Shown piece by piece: positions 19,822 through 24,180 of a stretch of DNA of 24,180 nucleotides (positions are counted from its first letter, which is position 1; each line of letters starts with the position of its first letter). Under the pieces are notes generated by a model that saw nothing but the letters and a program-made list of their open reading frames with translations, searched no databases and had not been told where the DNA came from. Location of the stretch: positions 1 through 24,180 of the forward strand of contig WFMP01000074.1 in assembly GCA_015489035.1 (NCBI GenBank). The letters run 5' to 3'. The position numbers and the translations under genes were made by a program. Source of the stretch: Candidatus Altimarinota bacterium. Lineage in GTDB: Bacteria; Patescibacteriota; Gracilibacteria; Absconditabacterales; Absconditicoccaceae.

Positions 19822-20637
19822 TTATATAGAATATCTTATAACATCCAATAATTCATAATCTTCAGGGATAAGAGATTTCATTTTTTTTGATTCATCTCTA
19901 ATCCAAGATTGTTCTAATAATACAAGTTGAGAAAAATATTTGTTTGTTTTTCATTTAACTATATTATCAGCAATATTTGCAGGTTTTCAAGAAGCTATAA
20001 CTTCCTCTTTAAATTCTGCTACTTGTTTATCCATAACATCTTGTGGAATATCTTCCATTTTAATATATTCTGGATTCATTGCAACAGCTTGTAAAGCTAA
20101 TTCTTTAGAAACAGAATCTACTTCTGAATTATTAGAATTATACAAAACAACTCATACTACTTTATTTCCTGGGTGATTATAAATATAAGATTGTTTTCAA
20201 GATATTTTAAAAACATCTAACAATTTTACATTTTCTCATACTACAGAAACTGTTTCAGAAACTATATCGTTCAATTCTTTAAGATTTTCTTCAGATAATT
20301 TAGAAATATCAGATACATTTTCTACATCTAAAGATAACAATTTATCTAATATTTTATCAGCAAATTCTATAAATTGTTCATTTTTAGCTACAAAATCTGT
20401 TTCACAAGCTAATTTTACTCATACAACGATTCAATTTTCAGATTTTACTCTTACAACTCATTCATTAGTATCTCTATCAGCTTTCTTAGCAGCTTTGATA
20501 GCTCATGCTTTCTTTAAAACTTCTTGAGCTAAATCTAAATCTCAATTTGCTTCAATTAATGCAGATTTACAATCTTTTAAAGGAGCATTTGTAATTCATC
20601 TTAACTTTTTTAATAATGCAATATCTACTTTTGCCAT
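19822..20637 (-). CDS. tsf: Elongation factor Ts
   Basis: 271 residues. It releases GDP from EF-Tu. The N-terminal UBA-like domain reads LRGITNAPLKDCKSALIEANGDLDLA, and the core signature is LACETDFVAKN near residue 76. The rest continues through NDIVSETVSVVGENVKLLDV and the coiled-coil end, with many Glu/Lys. Several glycines are TGA, including those in RGIT and KAGAIKAAKKA. It follows a small membrane gene and rpsB, in the usual rpsB-to-tsf order apart from the inserted gene. Confidence 0.96.
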
Positions 20638-20667
20638 ATTATTAATACAATTAATATAATAAATATA

Positions 20668-21096
20668 TTATTTAACTTTAAATTTAACATCAAATAATTC
20701 TAATATCCAATTACCTATTCACACAAAAAATGGTGCTAAAATTTTTTCTTTTCAATTTATCTCTATAACATATTTTCATTCCCAAGCCTGTTTTACAAAT
20801 ATAATCCACAAAACAAATATAGCTATAAACAATAATATTGGAATTATTCTTATAAATGGAATAAAAATAAATACCATAGATATGATAAAAAACAGAAAAA
20901 AGACAGTCCACCATCAAATAGATTGTCTTAAGTGAAATATTTCATATTTTGTAATTTCTTTTTTACTAAGAAATATAACTATTCATAATAAGAAATAACA
21001 TACTAACACTTTTTTTCTCTCTGATTCTGATGGTATATAATTATTTTGTAACATTTCTGTTACTCATAAATCTAGACTATCTTTATTTTCTGTCAT
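20668..21096 (-). CDS. Small membrane protein, DUF4870/Tic20-like, between rpsB and tsf
   Basis: 142 residues. The N-terminus is polar (MTENKDSLDL); one hydrophobic helix near 30-44 is followed by the segment ITKYEIFHLRQSIGWW, similar to the F-x-R-x-H-x-x-Q-S pattern of small multi-pass proteins of the DUF4870/Tic20-like type. Two further hydrophobic helices cover about 62-103, and the C-terminus is amphipathic (WILELFDVKF). The family is of unknown function. It sits 6 bases after rpsB and 30 before tsf, an unusual place for a membrane protein, and is probably cotranscribed. The relation to DUF4870 is a motif-level impression. Confidence 0.72.
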
Positions 21097-21102
21097 AAAA
21101 GA

Positions 21103-21780
21103 TTATTTTAATAAATAATTCAATATATACATAATACTTTCATACGAATTAGTATTAGCTACAATTAAATTATTTGTAGATAACCATCTAGACAAATCAG
21201 TATTAGCAATAGCTATATACTCAATTTTTGCCTTTTCTAATTCTTTAATAACTCAAGTATTATATTCAGCATCAACAACAATTACTAAATCAGGAACTTT
21301 TCTCAAATTAGTTACACCTTTATAAACTAATTCAAATTTAGCCAAATTTCTTTTAGTAATTAATTGTTCTTTTTTAGTTAACTTAGTAAATTTATCTGAA
21401 GAAATAAGCTTACTAAGACTATTCATTGCTCCAATACTTTTTGAAAAAGTTGAAAAATTTGTAAATAATCAACTTGGAACTTTATTATTTAAGAACAATG
21501 TATTTGAAGAATTACATATATCTTCAACATCATCTCTAAATACTTCTTTATCCAAAACTAATAATACATTTTTTCAAGCTTCCTTAAGTTTTTTGATTTT
21601 TTCTTTAGCAGACAACAACATTTCTGCTGTAACAGAAGGATCAATAACCATTTCTTTATTAACAACACCTAATGTACTTTTTTCAGTAATCTTAGGGAAG
21701 AATTTAGATCTAGTAGTTCAAATATAAACTTTATTTGAAATTAATCATTCTATTAATGCCTCCTTATTTAATTCAGACAT
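21103..21780 (-). CDS. rpsB: Ribosomal protein uS2 (divergent)
   Basis: 225 residues. Recognition rests on the C-terminal half: LAKFELVYKGVTNLRKVPDLVIVVDAEYNT, then VIKELEKAKIEYIAIANTD and NNLIVANTNSYESIMYIL, which match the LPD..[FIV]V.D, A..EA...GIP..AI.DT and [IV]P.NDDA..SI blocks. The earlier PSGLFTNFSTFSKSI segment matches GG..TNF.T...SI. The N-terminal HFGHQTRRWNPKM block is altered to YIGTTRSKFFPKI, losing the usual His. It is somewhat short for the family. Position before tsf supports the call. Confidence 0.9.
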
Positions 21781-21810
21781 ATAAATTTATATTAAATTTT
21801 TAAATTCTAC

Positions 21811-22188
21811 TTATTTTAAATTAACTACTGCACCAGCTTCTTCTAGTTTAGCCTTTAATTCATCAGCTTCTTCAGCAGAAATTTTTTCTTTAATTACAGC
21901 AGGTACTTCAGCTATTTTTTCTTTAGCTTCTTTTAAACCTAATCATAAAGCTTCTTTTATAGCTTTAATTACAGCTATTTTTTTATCACCAATTTCAGCA
22001 ACTTCTACAGTAACTTTATCATCACCAGCTTCTTCAGCTCAAGCAGCAGCAGGACCAGCAACTACAGCAGCTGCAGCAGCAGAAACACCAAATTCTTCTT
22101 CTAATGCCTTAACTAAATCTGCTAATTCAACAACTGTTAATTCCTTTACCAAATCCATAATTTTTTGACTATTTTCTGTTAATGCCAT
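21811..22188 (-). CDS. rplL: Ribosomal protein bL12 (L7/L12)
   Basis: 125 residues. The N-terminal dimerisation helix reads KELTVVELADLVKALEEEFG, followed by an Ala/Gly-rich hinge (residues about 37-52) that replaces the canonical Pro/Ala hinge, then the C-terminal factor-binding domain: GDKKIAVIKAIKEALGLGLKEAKEKI and EEADELKAKLEEAGA. It forms the ribosomal stalk with uL10 and recruits EF-Tu, EF-G and other GTPases. The rplJ gene is 29 bases upstream. The coding sequence uses many GCT and GCA codons, giving it locally higher GC than its neighbours. Confidence 0.97.
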
Positions 22189-22217
22189 TTTAATTTTCTA
22201 ATAATAAATATAAATAA

Positions 22218-22754
22218 TTATTTTTGTTCCTTAATTTGATCTAATACCCTAACAAATCATGATAATAAGTTAGAATTAACTGTAACAAATCAAGTAATAG
22301 GGTATTTAACCATATACATAAACTTTCAAATAAGTTCTTCTTTTGACGGTAATGTAGCTAATACTGATACATAATCAGATTCTTGCCAGTTTCATTCAAA
22401 CCATCCTCCTAAGTACTCCAATTTAGAAAGAGCTTTTTCTTTTTTCCATATCTTCTTAAATTCCTCTACTATTTTTAAAGTTGAAATTCAATCATCTTGT
22501 AAAAACAATACAGATACAGAAGATGGTAACTTAGATAAGTCTACATTATATCATAGACTTTCAATTGCTCTAGAAAAAACTTTTTTCTTAACAACTTTAT
22601 AAGTAGCTCAATTATTTCTAAATTGTCTTCTCATCGCAACTGATTCTCATACAGGAATTGCGTCATATCACAAAACAACCATATTAAGAGAATCTTTAAT
22701 TAGTTGCTCATACTCACTAACTAATCTAATTTTATCTTTTTTAGTAAGAGCCAT
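22218..22754 (-). CDS. rplJ: Ribosomal protein uL10
   Basis: 178 residues. Family pattern: KIRLVSEYEQLIKDSLNMVVLGY at the N-terminus, then VAMRRQFRNNGATYKVVKKKVFSRAIE matching the LR..LR..G....VVKNTL.R.A block, followed by VSVLFLQDD. The C-terminal helix FVRVLDQIKEQK fits the bL12-binding end. It anchors bL12 dimers to the 23S rRNA. It is the first gene of the ribosomal unit and has a hairpin leader. Confidence 0.95.
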
Positions 22755-22769
22755 AACAAAGATTTAAAA

Positions 22770-22849
22770 ATAAAAAAATTCTCCATATCGGAGATAATAC
22801 TATAAAAAATATATAATACATCTCCCTTAGGATTTACAAATTACCTAAG
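22770..22849 (-). promoter_or_regulatory. rplJ leader with attenuator-like hairpins
   Basis: On the minus strand, upstream first: CTTAGG/CCTAAG (22844-22849 with 22826-22831), then GGGAGAT (about 22820-22826), which can pair with ATCTCC (22790-22795), then TCTCC/GGAGA (22790-22794 with 22780-22784) followed by a long T run. The last stem looks like a terminator and shares bases with the middle pairing, so alternative structures are possible. In many bacteria the rplJ leader is bound by L10(L12)4. A competing reading is a promoter TTGTAA...TATATA inside this stretch, which would leave part of it untranscribed. Confidence 0.55.
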
Positions 22850-22875
22850 ATCTTCAATTTAATTTTAATAACAAA

Positions 22876-22949
22876 TGGGCCAGGTAGGACTCGAACCTAC
22901 GACCCAACGGTTATGAGCCGTTTGCTCTAACCAACTGAGCTACTAGCCC
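22876..22949 (-). tRNA. tRNA with CAT anticodon (elongator Met, or Ile2)
   Basis: Acceptor GGGCTAG/CTGGCCC with one G-T, loop CTCATAA with anticodon CAT at + 22913-22915, stem AACGG/CCGTT without the three G-C pairs of the initiator, T-arm GTAGGTTCGAGTCCTAC. Discriminator A; CCA not encoded. Whether C34 is changed to lysidine (Ile2) cannot be told from sequence alone. Confidence 0.85.
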
Positions 22950-22954
22950 TTAAA

Positions 22955-23031
22955 TGGTGGGTAATACAGGACTCGAACCTGTGACCCTCTGCTTGTAAGG
23001 CAGATGCTCTCGCCAACTGAGCTAATTACCC
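22955..23031 (-). tRNA. tRNA-Val (anticodon TAC)
   Basis: Acceptor GGGTAAT/ATTACCC, anticodon TAC in loop CTTACAA, T-arm ACAGGTTCGAGTCCTGT. The 3' CCA is encoded at 22955-22957. Confidence 0.93.
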
Positions 23032-23040
23032 ATATAAATA

Positions 23041-23112
23041 CAACCCTACGGGGAATCGAACCCCGATCTTCAGGATGAAAACCTGATATCCTAGCCGTTA
23101 GACGATAGGGTC
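23041..23112 (-). tRNA. tRNA-Glu (anticodon TTC)
   Basis: Acceptor GACCCTA/TAGGGTT with a G1-T72 wobble, anticodon TTC in loop TTTTCAT, T-arm CGGGGTTCGATTCCCCG and discriminator G. CCA is not encoded. Confidence 0.92.
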
Positions 23113-23120
23113 AAATGACT

Positions 23121-23192
23121 AGCCAGATGCGAGACTTGAACTCGCGACCCTTCGCTTACAAGGCGAATGCTCTACCACTGAGCTAATCTGGC
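23121..23192 (-). tRNA. tRNA-Thr (anticodon TGT)
   Basis: Acceptor GCCAGAT/ATCTGGC, loop CTTGTAA with anticodon TGT, T-arm GCGAGTTCAAGTCTCGC. CCA is not encoded. Confidence 0.93.
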
Positions 23193-23199
23193 AAAATGA

Positions 23200-23276
23200 T
23201 GGCGGGACTGACGAGACTCGAACTCGCGACCTCCTGCGTGACAGGCAGGCGTTCTAGCCAGCTGAACTACAGCCCC
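23200..23276 (-). tRNA. tRNA-Asp (anticodon GTC)
   Basis: Acceptor GGGGCTG/CAGTCCC with one G-T pair, anticodon GTC in loop CTGTCAC, discriminator G, encoded CCA at 23200-23202. Confidence 0.93.
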
Positions 23277-23289
23277 ACAAAAGCGAAAG

Positions 23290-23547
23290 TTAAGAAACCT
23301 TCTTTGCTAATCTAGATTTTTTTCTACTTGCTGTTTGTTTTTTTAATAATCATTGTCTAACAGCTTTATCTATTTTTGAATATGTATCTGATAATATTAC
23401 ATTTAATTCTTTAGATTCTGTACCATCATCAACATTCTTCAAAAAAGATTTAACACTTTTTTTCATTGCTAACTTCACAACAAGATTAACTTCGTAATTT
23501 TTTAAAGCTCTTTTTGCTGCTTTTTTAGCAGATTTTTTAATAGCCAT
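23290..23547 (-). CDS. rpsT: Ribosomal protein bS20
   Basis: 85 residues, the normal length, and strongly basic. The N-terminus MAIKKSAKKAAKRALKN and the C-terminus SRKKSRLAKKV match bS20, a helical small-subunit protein bound early to 16S rRNA. Read with the standard code it would stop at residue 65; the TGA there is glycine, in the segment AVRQ-G-LLKKQTAS, so the correct end is at 23290. It lies inside the tRNA cluster, between tRNA-Asn and tRNA-Asp, downstream of 16S rRNA. No Shine-Dalgarno motif precedes the ATG (ATATACTAAATG). Confidence 0.95.
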
Positions 23548-23582
23548 TTAGTATATTTCAAATATTAAATTATTTAATCAAA

Positions 23583-23655
23583 CTCCGAGAGAGGGACTCG
23601 AACCCACGACCCAGTGGTTAACAGCCACTTGCTCTACCAGCTGAGCTATCTCGGA
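23583..23655 (-). tRNA. tRNA-Asn (anticodon GTT)
   Basis: Acceptor TCCGAGA/TCTCGGA, loop CTGTTAA with anticodon GTT, T-arm with GGGTTCGAGTCCC core, discriminator G. CCA is not encoded. Confidence 0.93.
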
Positions 23656-23699
23656 ATACCCCTGTAGTATAAAAAATACAAAGAAAAAATCAAGTCAAA

Positions 23700-23781
23700 T
23701 ACCGAGAGTGGGACTTGAACCCACACACTATAAAGCACCTGGTTCTAAGCCAGACGTGTCTACCAATTCCACCACCTCGGC
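23700..23781 (-). tRNA. tRNA-Leu (anticodon TAG)
   Basis: A class II tRNA with a long variable arm. Acceptor GCCGAGG/TCTCGGT contains G-T wobbles at both ends. The loop CTTAGAA carries anticodon TAG and the T-arm is GTGGGTTCAAGTCCCAC. Discriminator A; CCA is not encoded. Confidence 0.92.
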
Positions 23782-23785
23782 ACAA

Positions 23786-23857
23786 TTGCGGGGGTAGGAA
23801 TTGAACCTACGATCTCCGGGTTATGAGCCCAGCGAGATACCACTTCTCCACCCCGCA
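23786..23857 (-). tRNA. Initiator tRNA-fMet (anticodon CAT)
   Basis: Anticodon CAT in loop CTCATAA, flanked by the three G-C pairs (GGG/CCC) that mark initiator tRNA. The first pair is T1-A72, a weak pair in place of the C1-A72 mismatch of E. coli. T-arm GTAGGTTCAATTCCTAC, discriminator A, CCA not encoded. Confidence 0.93.
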
Positions 23858-23866
23858 TTAAACGAA

Positions 23867-23939
23867 CTGGGATGGTAGGACTCGAACCTACGAATACTGG
23901 ATTCAAAGTCCAGTGCCTTACCAGCTTGGCGACATCCCA
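23867..23939 (-). tRNA. tRNA-Gln (anticodon TTG)
   Basis: Acceptor TGGGATG/CATCCCA, loop CTTTGAA with anticodon TTG, T-arm GTAGGTTCGAGTCCTAC, discriminator G. CCA is not encoded. Confidence 0.93.
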
Positions 23940-23945
23940 ACAAAA

Positions 23946-24019
23946 AGCGGATGACGAGACTCGAACTCGCAACATTCTGCTTGGAAGGCAGATATTCTAG
24001 CCAATTGAACTACATCCGC
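23946..24019 (-). tRNA. tRNA-Gly (anticodon TCC)
   Basis: Acceptor GCGGATG/CATCCGC, loop CTTCCAA with anticodon TCC, T-arm GCGAGTTCGAGTCTCGT, discriminator T. It reads the normal GGN codons. The tRNA-Gly with anticodon TCA expected to read UGA is not in this window. Confidence 0.93.
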
Positions 24020-24104
24020 ATAATTTATTTTTTAAAGTTTAATATATATAGAAGGTAAAAGGCCGAAAAATTTGCTTGGTTATATTTCTTTTATTTGCAC
24101 TTGT

Positions 24105-24180
24105 TAGATAAGTAATCCATCTCCACGTTCTCGTAGAGATACCTTGTTACGACTTCACCCCAGTCATCAATTTTCTCCTC
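24105..24180 (-). rRNA. rrs: 16S ribosomal RNA, 3' end (partial)
   Basis: On the minus strand the universal GGGGTGAAGTCGTAACAAGG block is present (+ strand CCTTGTTACGACTTCACCCC), followed by a helix 45 hairpin ATCTC/GAGAT and then GGATTACTTATCTAA. The canonical end after helix 45 is GGATCACCTCCTTA, so the anti-Shine-Dalgarno core CCTCC is replaced. The exact mature 3' end is uncertain by a few bases. The remainder of the gene lies beyond the window edge. Confidence 0.93.

Noticed and set aside
21759..21765. AAGGAGG motif on the minus strand near the start of rpsB
   Set aside because: It lies inside the rpsB coding sequence (codons 5-7) and not upstream of a start. With no CCTCC in the 16S tail it would have no partner.
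93..23547. Mycoplasma-type code with TGA = Trp
   Set aside because: TGA falls at conserved glycines (CPIETPEG, GEAPG, ALGPSG), whereas conserved tryptophans such as VCWGNL in SSB and WIDES in CutA use TGG.
23760..23975. 71-codon frame on the minus strand
   Set aside because: It covers the tRNA-Gly, tRNA-Gln and tRNA-fMet genes; the translation is typical of tRNA sequence read as protein.
1..24180. CRISPR arrays, insertion sequences or prophage genes
   Set aside because: No spaced direct repeats, transposase motifs or phage structural genes were seen; gene content is core plus a few small accessory genes.

Overview
This window comes from an AT-rich bacterium that reads UGA as glycine (translation table 25). 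That code is known from the Candidate Phyla Radiation lineages Absconditabacteria (SR1) and Gracilibacteria (BD1-5/GN02). The evidence is direct. With the standard code, rpoB, rpoC, tsf, rplJ, ssb and others break into short pieces. With TGA = Gly every gene closes on TAA or TAG, and in-frame TGA codons fall on invariant glycines, such as the final Gly of CPIETPEG in RpoB and the first Gly of GEAPG in uracil-DNA glycosylase. Tryptophan is always TGG. All CDS below use table 25.

Layout. (1) 1-4771, minus strand: a tight run of a GIY-YIG nuclease, YaaA, an ABC exporter, a LysA-type PLP decarboxylase, an HD phosphohydrolase and a truncated unknown gene. Divergent promoters near 4783-4820 separate it from plus-strand cutA, which ends in a strong terminator. 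(2) 5316-9098, minus strand: a membrane-anchored resolvase-like nuclease, a secreted amidase-SpoIID fusion, apt and a NadD-like nucleotidyltransferase. (3) 9150-9379, plus strand: tRNA-His and tRNA-Cys with a promoter and terminator. (4) 9386-10939, minus strand: two overlapping small pilin-like membrane proteins and a family-4 uracil-DNA glycosylase. (5) 10997-22754, minus strand: a long gene-expression block in transcription order rplJ, rplL, rpsB, a small membrane gene, tsf, rpsF, ssb, rpsR, rpmH, a terminator-like hairpin, rpoB, rpoC, terminator. (6) 22876-24019, minus strand: ten tRNAs with rpsT (bS20) embedded among them. (7) 24105-24180, minus strand: the 3' end of 16S rRNA, with the tRNA cluster and not a 23S gene downstream.

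The most striking observation concerns translation initiation. The 3' tail of the 16S rRNA reads GGATTACTTATCTAA where the canonical tail is GGATCACCTCCTTA, so the CCUCC anti-Shine-Dalgarno core is missing. The genes correspondingly lack Shine-Dalgarno motifs and start in A/T-rich context, and at least one promoter (uracil-DNA glycosylase) implies a leaderless mRNA. The window thus shows a recoded stop codon together with apparent loss of the SD/anti-SD system.

The window is almost fully genic. No gap between genes exceeds about 120 bases, and no transposon, CRISPR array or prophage was seen. The accessory functions are modest: cell-wall remodelling, pilin-like proteins and an orphan decarboxylase. 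They fit a small-genome, host-associated lifestyle. The plus-strand and frame-shifted short ORFs inside rpoB, rpoC and other genes are shadows and are not annotated.
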